Assembly: GCF_013376415.1 (NCBI RefSeq)
Contig: NZ_WYET01000001.1
Coordinates: forward strand, 310,001-374,000
Reading direction: 5' to 3'
Origin: Flagellimonas chongwuensis
Lineage (GTDB): Bacteria; Bacteroidota; Bacteroidia; Flavobacteriales; Flavobacteriaceae
DNA length: 64,000 nt
Positions within the stretch are counted from its first letter, which is position 1; each line of letters opens with the position of its first letter. The position numbers and the translations under genes were made by a program. Shown here piece by piece: positions 31,896 to 40,955 of the stretch. Under the pieces are notes generated by a model. The model did no database searches. It saw only the letters and a program-made list of their open reading frames with translations, and was not told the DNA's origin.

Positions 31896-34220
31896 CTAGA
31901 AGTCTAGGTCATCCAAATCATCATCTGTATCGACATTTTCATCTTTTTGTAGTTGTGAACAATCCAAATTAATGGACATCTCCTCAGGCGCCTCAAAAGC
32001 ATCTTTAGAGACCCCAATTTCTTCGTTGGCATAGTTCTTCTTCATGTAAAGTCCCCAAATAGGCAGAGCCATGGCTGCACCTTGTCCGTATAACAAACGG
32101 TTAAAGTGGATGGACCTATCTTCTCCACCTACCCACACACCGGTCACTAAATTGGGCACCATTCCCATAAACCAACCATCACTCTGATTCTGTGTGGTTC
32201 CTGTTTTACCCGCTATCGGGTTGGTCAATTCGTATGGGTAGCCGGTTATAATTTCCTTATATACGGTGTTGTTCTTTCCGTAAGTATGCCTTAGACGTCC
32301 CCCAGAACCGTATTGTGTAACACCCTCCAAAAGGTTGATCATCGCATAGGCAACATCCTTGCTCAGCACATCCTTGGTTTCGGGTTTGTATTCAAACAGC
32401 ACGGTACCATTTTTGTCCTCGATACGGGTAACCATTACTGGTTTCACATACACTCCTTGGTTCGCATAGGTTCCGAAAGCCCCCACCATTTCATAAACGC
32501 TCACATCTGGAGTACCGAGTGCAATGGATGGCACTGCAGGTATTTCCTTAGTGATTCCCATATTTTTTGCCATGGAAACTACCGCTCCTGGGCCTACCCT
32601 GTCAATAAGTTGAGCTGTGATGGTGTTTACCGAATTGGCCAATGCGTTCTTTAAGGTCATATCTTCACCTGAGTATTTTCCATCAGAGTTCTTTGGCGTC
32701 CAAGCCAACATGTTCCCATGCTTTCCTGGTTCTATACTGTATTGGTTATCAGGAAGGGTATAACAAGGAGAATATCGTAATTGGTCAATGGCAGCGGCAT
32801 ATACAAAAGGCTTAAATAAAGAACCTGCCTGTCTTGAACCTTGAATTACATTATCATACTGAAAATGTTTATAATCTATACCTCCAACCCAAGCTTTCAC
32901 ATGCCCTGTTTGTGGTTCCATGGACATCATGGCGGTCCTTAGGAAAGTTTTATAATATCTGATGGAATCCATCGGGGTCATAATGGTATCCTTCTCATAG
33001 GAATCACTGTTCCAATCAAAAACCGTCATCTCCTCCTTTTTATGGAAGGTAGCCTCAATGTCCTTTTCCGATAACCCTTCCCTTTTCAAATGACGCCATC
33101 TGGCAGAACGCTTCATGGCGCTTCGCATAATGGTATCAATCTCGCCCTTTCTTAAATCCAAAAAAGGCGCGGTAGGGTTCCGGTCCGGTGTATTTTGATG
33201 GAAAAACTCCGCCTGCAAATTACTCATGTGTTCCTGTACGGCTTCTTCCGCATTACGCTGCATTCTGGAGTCTATGGTCGTGTAGACTTTTAGTCCATCC
33301 AGATAAATATTGTAGTTTTCGCCATCCGGTTTTGGGTTTTCACGGACCCATTGGTTCAAATAGCGTTGCATGTACATCCTGAAGTAAGTGGCCAATCCTT
33401 CCCGGTGCGATTCAGGGTTAAAATTGATTTTCATCTCCCTGCTCTGCAACGAGTCCTTCTCTTTTTCTGTAATATATCCATACTTTGCCATTTGACCAAG
33501 CACGGTATTTCGCCTATTGAACACCAATTCCTCCCTCCGCATTGGATTGTACAGCGAAGAGTTCTTGAGCATGCCCACCAAAACAGCGGATTCTTCGGTT
33601 TTGAGATCGGCAGGTTCTTTTCCAAAGTAAATTCTGGAAGCAGAACGGATACCGTCCGCATTGTAACCAAAATCATATATATTAAGGTACATGGCGATAA
33701 TCTCTTGCTTGGTATAGTTCCGTTCCAAACGGGTTGCAATGACCCATTCTTTAATTTTTTGGGTAACTGCCTCAAATAGGTTTCTGGATCTAACCCCTAC
33801 AAAAAGCTGTCGCGCCAATTGCTGCGAGATGGTACTTGCACCGCCCTTTGTGCCCAAAAAGGCCAATGCCCTTGCGAAACCGCGCGCATCAATACCGGAA
33901 TGGTCGTAATATCTGGCATCCTCGGTAGCTACCAAGGCATCTACAATGTTTTGAGGAAGGGTTTCGTAATCTACCCAAGTTCTGTTGTCGTCCAAGTAGA
34001 GTTTCCCCAAGGTTTCGCCATCAGAGGAGATAAACTCGGTGGCCAAGTTGGTCTCGGGGTTTTCCAAACGCTCAAAGGTTGGCATTTCCCCAAACACTCC
34101 CCAAGAGGCCAATAGAAAAATAAGTACTACGGATAGGACGCCTGCTCCGAATATAATCCAGAACCACTTGATAAAAGGGAAAAAATTCTGCTGCTTTTTT
34201 TGTTGACGTTTCTTTGCCAT
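31896..34220 (-). CDS. Penicillin-binding protein 1A, bifunctional glycosyltransferase/transpeptidase
   Basis: The 774-residue protein polymerises and cross-links peptidoglycan. One N-terminal membrane segment (about 17-40) is followed by a GT51 glycosyltransferase domain with the catalytic Glu in TEDARYYDHSGID, and a transpeptidase domain with SxxK in GSLFKPFVYAA, SxN in ANSVNTITAQ and KTG in GKTGTTQNQSD. The C-terminus is strongly acidic. It lies in an operon with gldH (1-base overlap at 34220) and ricT, an order known from flavobacteria. Confidence 0.95.
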   Translation of the reverse strand: MAKKRQQKKQQNFFPFIKWFWIIFGAGVLSVVLIFLLASWGVFGEMPTFERLENPETNLATEFISSDGETLGKLYLDDNRTWVDYETLPQNIVDALVATEDARYYDHSGIDARGFARALAFLGTKGGASTISQQLARQLFVGVRSRNLFEAVTQKIKEWVIATRLERNYTKQEIIAMYLNIYDFGYNADGIRSASRIYFGKEPADLKTEESAVLVGMLKNSSLYNPMRREELVFNRRNTVLGQMAKYGYITEKEKDSLQSREMKINFNPESHREGLATYFRMYMQRYLNQWVRENPKPDGENYNIYLDGLKVYTTIDSRMQRNAEEAVQEHMSNLQAEFFHQNTPDRNPTAPFLDLRKGEIDTIMRSAMKRSARWRHLKREGLSEKDIEATFHKKEEMTVFDWNSDSYEKDTIMTPMDSIRYYKTFLRTAMMSMEPQTGHVKAWVGGIDYKHFQYDNVIQGSRQAGSLFKPFVYAAAIDQLRYSPCYTLPDNQYSIEPGKHGNMLAWTPKNSDGKYSGEDMTLKNALANSVNTITAQLIDRVGPGAVVSMAKNMGITKEIPAVPSIALGTPDVSVYEMVGAFGTYANQGVYVKPVMVTRIEDKNGTVLFEYKPETKDVLSKDVAYAMINLLEGVTQYGSGGRLRHTYGKNNTVYKEIITGYPYELTNPIAGKTGTTQNQSDGWFMGMVPNLVTGVWVGGEDRSIHFNRLLYGQGAAMALPIWGLYMKKNYANEEIGVSKDAFEAPEEMSINLDCSQLQKDENVDTDDDLDDLDF

Positions 34221-34711
34221 TATAATTTTGGTGCTTTTTCTATTTCCAAACCAACATCCGTTATTCCCTCCAAAACATGGAGGCCCTCCACATCGCCATT
34301 TTTTCGCATGGCGTGGGAAATATTCACCTTATATACGCCAGAATCTGGAAAATCGATGTTTTCCTTGAACCAAAGTTTATTTTCTTTAATGCTGCCCATT
34401 CCTTTACCAAGCCATTCACCATTGGGCTCCGCCATTCTATATTCCAACGTGTCCTTAACGGTATTACCGCTAGGATATTCTAACTCGGTTATCAAAAATA
34501 AATTGCTAAAAGCAAAATTGTCATCGTTTCTAATATTGATGAACATGTTGTAGGTTTGGGTAGAATCCAGTTCAGAAAATTGAAAGTCAACATTCTGACC
34601 CATCTCCCATTTTGCTTCCTTAACCGGTTTATAATCTGAATAAACCAAAAATTCGTTGCAAGACGACAGGGTAAGAATCACAACCAAGAGAAACAAAAAT
34701 TTATTTTGCAT
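34220..34711 (-). CDS. gldH: Gliding motility lipoprotein GldH
   Basis: GldH is one of the lipoproteins needed for gliding motility in Flavobacterium and its relatives. The 163-residue protein has a lipoprotein signal peptide with lipobox TLSSC (Cys at about 18) and the family segments FLVYSDYKPV and NMFINIRNDDNFAFSNLFL. Its start overlaps ricT by 11 bases and its end overlaps the PBP1A start by one. Gliding proteins act at the envelope with the type IX secretion system, although GldH itself is a peripheral component. Confidence 0.92.
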   Translation of the reverse strand: MQNKFLFLLVVILTLSSCNEFLVYSDYKPVKEAKWEMGQNVDFQFSELDSTQTYNMFINIRNDDNFAFSNLFLITELEYPSGNTVKDTLEYRMAEPNGEWLGKGMGSIKENKLWFKENIDFPDSGVYKVNISHAMRKNGDVEGLHVLEGITDVGLEIEKAPKL

Positions 34712-35861
34712 TGTGGGGTGCTTTAGATTTTGGTTTTCTACGCTTCTTCTTTCTTCTCTTCTTACTCTTGGGTTTGTCGAAACGGGTAAGACTGTCTTGG
34801 CCTACGACATTTTCGAAAGTAGTTTTTTCTTCCGCTATATTATCTGCGGCGTACTCCTCAAGACTGGCAACCTTATCGCCTTTCTTGTTAAGTTCCAGAA
34901 TTTCCAAAACTTGGTCTTTGGAAAGTGTGTGCCAAGTTGCTGGTTCATCTTTATACGAAAACCATAGTGTTTCTTTAAAGATATCCGCCTTTTGGCAAAA
35001 GGCCAATCCTTTTTGGGTCTTGAGCTTACTGTCAGAAGGTGGGAAATCCTTCAATGCTTCCAGATACATGTCCAGCTCATAGTTGAGGCAACATTTGAGC
35101 TTGCCACATTGTCCCGCCAATTTTTGAGGGTTCAAGGCCAATTGCTGATAACGTGCCGATGCTGTGCTCACCGACCTGAAATCGGTTAACCAAGTAGAGC
35201 AGCAAAGCTCACGACCACACGATCCAATACCACCCAATCGCTGGGCTTCTTGTCGGTAACCGATTTGACGCATCTCAATACGGATTCCAAACGCTTTCGC
35301 CATGTCCTTAATCAACTGTCTAAAATCAACTCGATCCTCAGCAGTATAGTAGAATGTTGCTTTTGAACCGTCTCCCTGAAATTCAACATCGCTAAGTTTC
35401 ATCTCGAGCTTTAACGAAATGGCTATTTCACGGGAACGCTTTTTTATCTCCTCTTCCCTATCTCTGCATTTTTGCCAGATGTCAATGTCCCGTTGTGTCG
35501 CTTTTCGATAAATTTTGGGAATGGTCTTGTCGTCGATGGATACTTTTTTGCGCTTCATTTGAATACGCACCAATTCCCCGGTAAGGGTCACCACTCCAAC
35601 ATCGTGGCCCGATTTGGATTGTGTGGCCACTACATCCCCAATGGACAGAGTGAGATTCTCCGTGTTCCGATAAAATTCTTTTCTACTATTCTTGAAACGT
35701 ACCTCAACGCAATCAAAAGGTTTTTGACCGTTGGGCAACGACATATTGGAAAGCCAGTCAAAGACTGTCAGCTTGTTACAACCATCAGTGCCGCAAGTAC
35801 CATTGTTCTTGCAACCACGCGGTTGTCCATCCTTGCCGGTTGAACAACTGCTACACGCCAT
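34701..35861 (-). CDS. ricT: RicT-like PSP1-domain protein
   Basis: The 386-residue protein contains a PSP1 domain (about residues 100-280). It has Cys-rich motifs: CGRELCCSTWLTDF and CGKLKCCLNYELD, which bind Fe-S clusters in the Bacillus RicT (YaaT) complex, and an N-terminal cluster CSSCSTGK. The C-terminus ends with a Lys/Arg-rich tail. In Bacillus the Ric complex helps RNA processing; the role in flavobacteria is not established. It is first in the ricT-gldH-PBP1A operon. Confidence 0.88.
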   Translation of the reverse strand: MACSSCSTGKDGQPRGCKNNGTCGTDGCNKLTVFDWLSNMSLPNGQKPFDCVEVRFKNSRKEFYRNTENLTLSIGDVVATQSKSGHDVGVVTLTGELVRIQMKRKKVSIDDKTIPKIYRKATQRDIDIWQKCRDREEEIKKRSREIAISLKLEMKLSDVEFQGDGSKATFYYTAEDRVDFRQLIKDMAKAFGIRIEMRQIGYRQEAQRLGGIGSCGRELCCSTWLTDFRSVSTASARYQQLALNPQKLAGQCGKLKCCLNYELDMYLEALKDFPPSDSKLKTQKGLAFCQKADIFKETLWFSYKDEPATWHTLSKDQVLEILELNKKGDKVASLEEYAADNIAEEKTTFENVVGQDSLTRFDKPKSKKRRKKKRRKPKSKAPHNAK

Positions 35862-35963
35862 ATATAATATCTTGATTTAAGGAAACTTAATGGGCTTCCC
35901 TAAAAAGGGTTCATAAAAATTACTAGTTGTAAATATAACACAATTTGTTGCAGCATTGAAATA

Positions 35964-36995
35964 CTACTTCTTGTATTTAAGAACCGGAGAGCGCCCTTTT
36001 TTAAAAATTTTATTACTGGCTCCCTTGCCCTTGCGCAATTCCTTCTGCTCTTCATAGGGCAATGCATGTACTTCCATACAATCCACCGAACAGCAATTGT
36101 TCATTTTCTCGGCGCACTCTTCACATTGTATGAACAACAGATGACAGGCTTCGTTGGCGCAGTTTACATGGGTATCACAAGGTTTTCCACATTGGTGGCA
36201 ATGGGCTATCACGTCTTCGGAGATACGTTCTCCCCTTCTATGGTCAAAAACAAAGTTTTTGCCCAAGAATTTATTCTCCAGCTGTTTTTCGCGAACTTGT
36301 CTGGTATACTCAATAATTCCGCCTTCCAACTGATATACATTTTTAAAGCCTTTGTGCTTGTAATATGCACTGGCCTTCTCACACCGAATGCCACCGGTGC
36401 AGTACATTACCAGCTTTTTATCTTCTTTATGCTCGGCAAGGTCCTGTTCTATAATATCAAGGGAATCTCGAAAAGTGTCCACATCAGGCGTAATGGCATT
36501 TTTAAAATGGCCGATCTCACTTTCATAGTGGTTTCTCATATCTACCAAAACCGTATTCTCATCTTCAATGAGTTCGTTGAACTGTTCGGCGCCTACGTGT
36601 ATGCCCTTGTTGGTGACATCAAAAGTGTCATCGTTCAATCCATCAGCCACAATTTTGTCCCTGACCTTTACTTTCAATTTTAGAAAAGACTTGTTGTCCT
36701 GCTCTATGGCAATGTTCAAACGTACATTTTCTAAAAAGACAATGCTGTCCAAATGTTCCTTGAATACATTGAAGTTTTCTGCCGGTACGGATAATTGGGC
36801 ATTTATCCCTTCGTGTGCGACATAAATACGCCCCAGAACTTCCATGTCGTTCCAAGCCAAAAAAAGATGGTTTCTTAAAATTTGCGGATTGCCGATTCGT
36901 GCATATTGATAGAAAGAGATGGTAAGCCGTTCTTTCCCGGCTTCCTCGATAAGGGCTTCCCTTTCCTTTGCACTTAATGTGTTGTACAGTTGCAT
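35964..36995 (-). CDS. trhO: tRNA uridine(34) hydroxylase TrhO (rhodanese family)
   Basis: The 343-residue protein has a UPF0176 N-terminal domain (about 1-100), a rhodanese domain with the active Cys in VMYCTGGIRCEKASAY (about 195) and a C-terminal zinc-binding Cys-rich segment (CHQCGKPCDTHVNC and CEECAEKMNNCCSVDC). TrhO makes 5-hydroxyuridine at tRNA position 34. The length is typical. A -7-like TATCTTTG lies upstream at 37037-37044. Confidence 0.92.
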   Translation of the reverse strand: MQLYNTLSAKEREALIEEAGKERLTISFYQYARIGNPQILRNHLFLAWNDMEVLGRIYVAHEGINAQLSVPAENFNVFKEHLDSIVFLENVRLNIAIEQDNKSFLKLKVKVRDKIVADGLNDDTFDVTNKGIHVGAEQFNELIEDENTVLVDMRNHYESEIGHFKNAITPDVDTFRDSLDIIEQDLAEHKEDKKLVMYCTGGIRCEKASAYYKHKGFKNVYQLEGGIIEYTRQVREKQLENKFLGKNFVFDHRRGERISEDVIAHCHQCGKPCDTHVNCANEACHLLFIQCEECAEKMNNCCSVDCMEVHALPYEEQKELRKGKGASNKIFKKGRSPVLKYKK

Positions 36996-37036
36996 GCTAT
37001 ACTTTATTAAGTTAAAGAATGGTTCTAAAATTTGTG

Positions 37037-37044
37037 CAAAGATA
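37037..37044 (-). promoter_or_regulatory. -7 element upstream of trhO
   Basis: On the minus strand TATCTTTG (37044-37037) matches TAnnTTTG and lies 41 bases before the trhO ATG. No TTG is at the 20-base spacing. Confidence 0.4.
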
Positions 37045-37261
37045 AAAATTAAAGGGAGAGTAAATTAAAAGGGCCGCGAAGGCCCCCTTAATCCATTACC
37101 GTTTTCATAGCTGAATTTTCTTCCTCATAGCAATTGCGAGCCCTAAATGGCCCTATGGAGATGAGTTAGTGTCCTTAAGATGTATTGTTATTAAAAAGGT
37201 TGCGTGCCCTTTTTTTCATGTGGAAAGAAATGGTATTTTAGCCTTCCTAACAATTTTTACC

Positions 37262-38269
37262 ATGAGCAAAGAGAAAGAAGCAAAATTAAAAGCCCTAAAA
37301 CTTACGTTGGACAAGTTGGACAAAACCTACGGTAAAGGTGCTGTTATGAAAATGGGCGATAGCGTTGTTGAAGATGTAGAAGTAATTCCTTCTGGCTCTT
37401 TGGGATTGGATATTGCCCTCGGCGTTGGAGGTTATCCCAAAGGAAGAGTGGTTGAAATATATGGTCCGGAATCTTCCGGTAAAACCACATTGACATTGCA
37501 CGCCATTGCAGAAGCCCAAAAAGCGGGTGGAATCGCTGCCTTTATCGATGCAGAGCACGCGTTTGACCGTTTCTACGCAAAAAAATTAGGGGTAGATATT
37601 GATAACTTGATCATTTCCCAGCCCGATCATGGAGAGCAGGCATTGGAAATTGCAGATAACCTAATACGTTCCGGGGCCATCGATATCGTAATCGTGGATT
37701 CCGTTGCGGCATTGACACCTAAAAGTGAAATCGAGGGAGAAATGGGGGATTCCAAAATGGGATTGCATGCCCGTTTGATGTCCCAAGCTTTGCGAAAACT
37801 GACCTCTACCATCAGTAAAACAAAATGTACCGTAATATTTATCAACCAGTTGAGGGAAAAAATCGGCGTAATGTTCGGTAATCCCGAAACCACAACCGGT
37901 GGTAACGCACTTAAGTTCTATGCTTCCGTCCGACTGGACATTAGACGCTCCACTCAAATTAAAAGTACCGATGGTGATGTTCAAGGGAACAAGACCAGGG
38001 TAAAAGTGGTAAAAAACAAAGTCGCCCCTCCGTTCAAAACCGCAGAGTTTGATATTATGTACGGAGAGGGAATCTCTAAAATCGGGGAAATACTCGACTT
38101 GGGGGTTGCCTATGAAATCGTAAAGAAAAGTGGTTCTTGGTTCAGTTATGGCGACACCAAACTGGGTCAGGGAAGAGATGCCGTAAAAGCGCTTCTTGTG
38201 GACAACCCAGAGCTATCCGAAGAATTGGAAAGCAAAATTAAGGAAGCCATAACCGCCTTAAGCGAATAA
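37262..38269 (+). CDS. recA: Recombinase RecA
   Basis: RecA performs homologous strand exchange and activates the SOS response. The 335-residue form starting at the ATG 37262 (MSKEKEAK) is chosen; the frame is open to 37169, but those residues are not family-like. The Walker A motif is GPESSGKT at 68-75, and the DNA-binding loops follow with [21 protein letters not shown] and [22 protein letters not shown] in parts. It stands alone; no SOS box could be assigned. Confidence 0.97.
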   Translation: MSKEKEAKLKALKLTLDKLDKTYGKGAVMKMGDSVVEDVEVIPSGSLGLDIALGVGGYPKGRVVEIYGPESSGKTTLTLHAIAEAQKAGGIAAFIDAEHAFDRFYAKKLGVDIDNLIISQPDHGEQALEIADNLIRSGAIDIVIVDSVAALTPKSEIEGEMGDSKMGLHARLMSQALRKLTSTISKTKCTVIFINQLREKIGVMFGNPETTTGGNALKFYASVRLDIRRSTQIKSTDGDVQGNKTRVKVVKNKVAPPFKTAEFDIMYGEGISKIGEILDLGVAYEIVKKSGSWFSYGDTKLGQGRDAVKALLVDNPELSEELESKIKEAITALSE

Positions 38270-38368
38270 ACCTTTTATCGATTTTTTGGGGAGTTTAACT
38301 TTTGGTTGTGAAAATCCTACGCAACCCCTACGCATACTGCACATCTAGGGAATAAAAGGATTTTTATT

Positions 38369-38812
38369 ATGAAAAAAGTGTTAATGCCCTTTATGTTAAT
38401 TGTGGCATGCTCATGGTTCATCTCTTGTGAGGTGGATGATGATTCCCCCAATTTTTACTTTACTGCCCTTACTACCGTGGAGGCCGAAGTTCCAGAGTCG
38501 TTCGAGTTTGGAAAAACTTACGATATTGAAGTAACCTACCTAAGACCTAATGGTTGTACATTTTTTGAAGGTTTCGATGTGTCGCAAACAGCAGAAACGG
38601 GTCGTGATGTCGTAGTGGTCGGTTCCGTGCTTACCGATGAGGACAGGGCCTGCACCGAAGCTGTGGAAGAAGTAGTGGCCACCTTAAAATTTAATGTAAT
38701 TTACACCAAGGACTACACCTTCCGTTTTTACGCCGGGGATGATGAAGAAGGAAATGCTAAATTTTTAGAATACACGGTTCCGATTGCGGAAGAAGGTGAA
38801 CCGACAAATTAA
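38369..38812 (+). CDS. Small surface lipoprotein of unknown function
   Basis: The 147-residue product has a lipoprotein signal peptide with lipobox WFISC (Cys at about 20) followed by EVDDD, the acidic pattern of surface-exposed lipoproteins. The mature part is beta-rich with two cysteines (in NGCTFFEG and DRACTEAV) that may form a disulfide. It is not recognised as a named family. It lies 28 bases before the ECF sigma gene and may be in one operon with it. Confidence 0.75.
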   Translation: MKKVLMPFMLIVACSWFISCEVDDDSPNFYFTALTTVEAEVPESFEFGKTYDIEVTYLRPNGCTFFEGFDVSQTAETGRDVVVVGSVLTDEDRACTEAVEEVVATLKFNVIYTKDYTFRFYAGDDEEGNAKFLEYTVPIAEEGEPTN

Positions 38813-38840
38813 ATAGCAACAATCCAAAATTGACCAACAT

Positions 38841-39371
38841 TTGGATCTTGAAGAATTGATACATAACTGTCAAAAGGGTAACCGACAGGCACAGGCTGAA
38901 CTATACCGGAGATATTCCAGTATTCTTTTCGGTATGTGCCTGAAGTACTCCCGTAACAAAACGGAGGCGGAAGATAGTCTGCACGACAGTTTTATGACCA
39001 TATTCGACAAAATTGACCAATACGGTTTTAAAGGCTCTTTTGAAGGTTGGATCAAAAGGATAACCGTAAATACGGTTCTTCAAAAGTATAGGAAAGACCA
39101 ACACCTCAACGTGGTTTCGGAAAATACCGAGGATGAGGAGGAGGTAGATACAGAAGATACGGATATAAGCCTCTCTACCCTTTTGGGATACATTCAAGAG
39201 CTACCGCACAAGTATAGGTTAACTTTTAACCTATACGTGTTGGACGGTTACAGTCACAAGGAAATCAGTGAGATGTTGGGGACATCCACTGGAACATCAA
39301 AATCGAATTTGGCAAGGGCCAAGGCCATTTTGAGGGAAAAAATAGAAAAAGCCAAAATAAACATTGCTTAA
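38841..39371 (+). CDS. ECF-type RNA polymerase sigma factor
   Basis: The 176-residue protein has the two conserved sigma regions: sigma2 (about 20-90, with SRNKTEAEDSLHDSFMTIF and FEGWIKRITVN) and sigma4 (about 110-170, with GYSHKEISEMLGTSTGTSKSNLARA). The start codon is TTG at 38841; no ATG occurs nearby in frame. The next gene, 12 bases downstream, carries a membrane segment and is a likely anti-sigma partner. The target genes are unknown. Confidence 0.9.
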   Translation: MDLEELIHNCQKGNRQAQAELYRRYSSILFGMCLKYSRNKTEAEDSLHDSFMTIFDKIDQYGFKGSFEGWIKRITVNTVLQKYRKDQHLNVVSENTEDEEEVDTEDTDISLSTLLGYIQELPHKYRLTFNLYVLDGYSHKEISEMLGTSTGTSKSNLARAKAILREKIEKAKINIA

Positions 39372-39382
39372 ATAGAAAGACA

Positions 39383-40834
39383 ATGGGGAAAAAGAATTTA
39401 GAGCAATTGTTCAAAGAAAGCTTTCAGGACTTTCAAGAAGTTCCGGACGAAAAGGTCTGGGCCTCTATCGAAGCTTCTTTGGACAACAAAAAACAAAAGA
39501 AGCGGGCCGTTCCTATTTGGTGGGGCCTCGGCGGTGCGGCGGCGGCTTTGATCATAGCTTTGCTGGCCATTAATCCATTTGGAGAAGAACAGGAGCAGAT
39601 TATTACCGATGTCGAAAACATCTCAGTTCCTGAAAATCAAACAAATTCAAAAGAAAAGATAAATCGAGATTTTATTCCTCCAACTACTAACCAAAATGAG
39701 CAAAATGGTTTAGCAAATACTTCTGACAAAAACACCTTGAATCAAAAGGAAAATCAAGCAGAAGAGAACGGTTTTGCCAAAACCAAGGCTTCAAGTAGCA
39801 CTGGAAATAATTTTTCCATATCAAACCAAAAGGGTTCACAATTGGCTCAAATCGATAAGAACCGTGCGCCAAAGGATGAAAAACTTTCTCAGGATAAAGA
39901 AGCGATGAAAAAGAACAACAGTGCCATCGTGATGAATATCGATGAGGAGGAATCTGCCAAAAGAAAAACAACTTTATCAACCAAAAAGAACGAAGATCAG
40001 GTTGCTGAAAACACTACAGAAAAAGACGTAACAGAGAAGCAGTCCATTTACGATGCCATTGCGGAGCAGGAACAATTGGAGGAAGCGGTTGCAAAAAACA
40101 ACTCTGGAAAATGGTCGGTTGGTCCATCTTTGGCTCCCGTCTATTTTAATGGTGCCGGCGATGGGTCGCCCGTTGGAGCGGATTTTGCCACCAACTCCAA
40201 AACGGGGAACCTCAACTTGAGTTATGGCGTAAATGTGGCCTATGAGGTTGGCAAAAAAGTAAAGATACGTTCAGGGGTGCACCGAGTAAACTTTGGTTAC
40301 AACACCAATGATGTGGTCTTTTCCTCTACCCTACAGGCAGCGGCGAGCAATAGGATAGCGAACATAGATTATGATCAAAACTCCGAGACCATACTGGTCC
40401 AGAGCAAGGAAAGTGCAAAGAATTCCCCTGTGTTGGGTGCCAAAGAAGTTGCTTTTAATGAAGTACCTAGCTTGGAAGGTAAAATGGTCCAACAATTGGG
40501 CTATATCGAAGTTCCGCTGGAAGTAAACTATGCCCTACTCGACAAAAAATTCGGGGTTGACCTAATAGGGGGTGTAAGCTCATTGTTCCTTGTAGACAAT
40601 TCCGTTTTGTTGGAATCCAACGAACTGGTCACCGAAATGGGAGAGGCCAACAACATTAACTCATTAAACTTTAGTGCAAACTTTGGTATGGGGCTCAACT
40701 ATCATTTTACCCCAAAATTCAGGTTCAATGTGGAACCTGTGTTCAAGTACCAGCTAAATACGTTTTCGAATGTTTCCGGTAATTTTCAGCCCTACTCCAT
40801 TGGGGTGTACAGCGGATTTACCTTTAAGTTTTAG
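39383..40834 (+). CDS. Membrane-anchored putative anti-sigma protein with a C-terminal beta-barrel
   Basis: The 483-residue protein has a short cytoplasmic N-terminus (LFKESFQDFQEVPDEKVWASIE), one membrane helix (about 44-63), a long charged, low-complexity linker (about 70-230) and a C-terminal outer-membrane-barrel-like domain (about 240-483; WSVGPSLAPVYFNG ... YSIGVYSGFTFKF). No cysteine zinc motif of classic anti-sigma factors is seen. It follows the ECF sigma gene by 12 bases, so an envelope-spanning anti-sigma role is plausible. A terminator follows at 40878-40913. Confidence 0.75.
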   Translation: MGKKNLEQLFKESFQDFQEVPDEKVWASIEASLDNKKQKKRAVPIWWGLGGAAAALIIALLAINPFGEEQEQIITDVENISVPENQTNSKEKINRDFIPPTTNQNEQNGLANTSDKNTLNQKENQAEENGFAKTKASSSTGNNFSISNQKGSQLAQIDKNRAPKDEKLSQDKEAMKKNNSAIVMNIDEEESAKRKTTLSTKKNEDQVAENTTEKDVTEKQSIYDAIAEQEQLEEAVAKNNSGKWSVGPSLAPVYFNGAGDGSPVGADFATNSKTGNLNLSYGVNVAYEVGKKVKIRSGVHRVNFGYNTNDVVFSSTLQAAASNRIANIDYDQNSETILVQSKESAKNSPVLGAKEVAFNEVPSLEGKMVQQLGYIEVPLEVNYALLDKKFGVDLIGGVSSLFLVDNSVLLESNELVTEMGEANNINSLNFSANFGMGLNYHFTPKFRFNVEPVFKYQLNTFSNVSGNFQPYSIGVYSGFTFKF

Positions 40835-40877
40835 CACAAAAGAAGTTGGTTAGGAAGATTGCTCCTTTAAGCAATTA

Positions 40878-40913
40878 ATTAAGCGTCCTATTTCATAGGG
40901 CGCTTTTTTGTTT
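40878..40913 (+). terminator. Terminator of the ECF sigma operon
   Basis: AAGCGTCCTAT and ATAGGGCGCTT form a hairpin around TTC, followed by six T. It separates the sigma/barrel operon from the kinase cluster. Confidence 0.85.
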
Positions 40914-40955
40914 GCCTGCAGAGATTAGCTTTTTTCCTTATTTTACGTAATTTCA

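Noticed and set aside
37234-37241. TATTTTAG as recA promoter
   Set aside because: It lacks the final G of TTTG and there is no TTG box; not enough to call.
37169-37261. N-terminal extension of recA
   Set aside because: The 31 extra residues do not resemble RecA N-termini, and MSKEKEAK at 37262 is the expected start.
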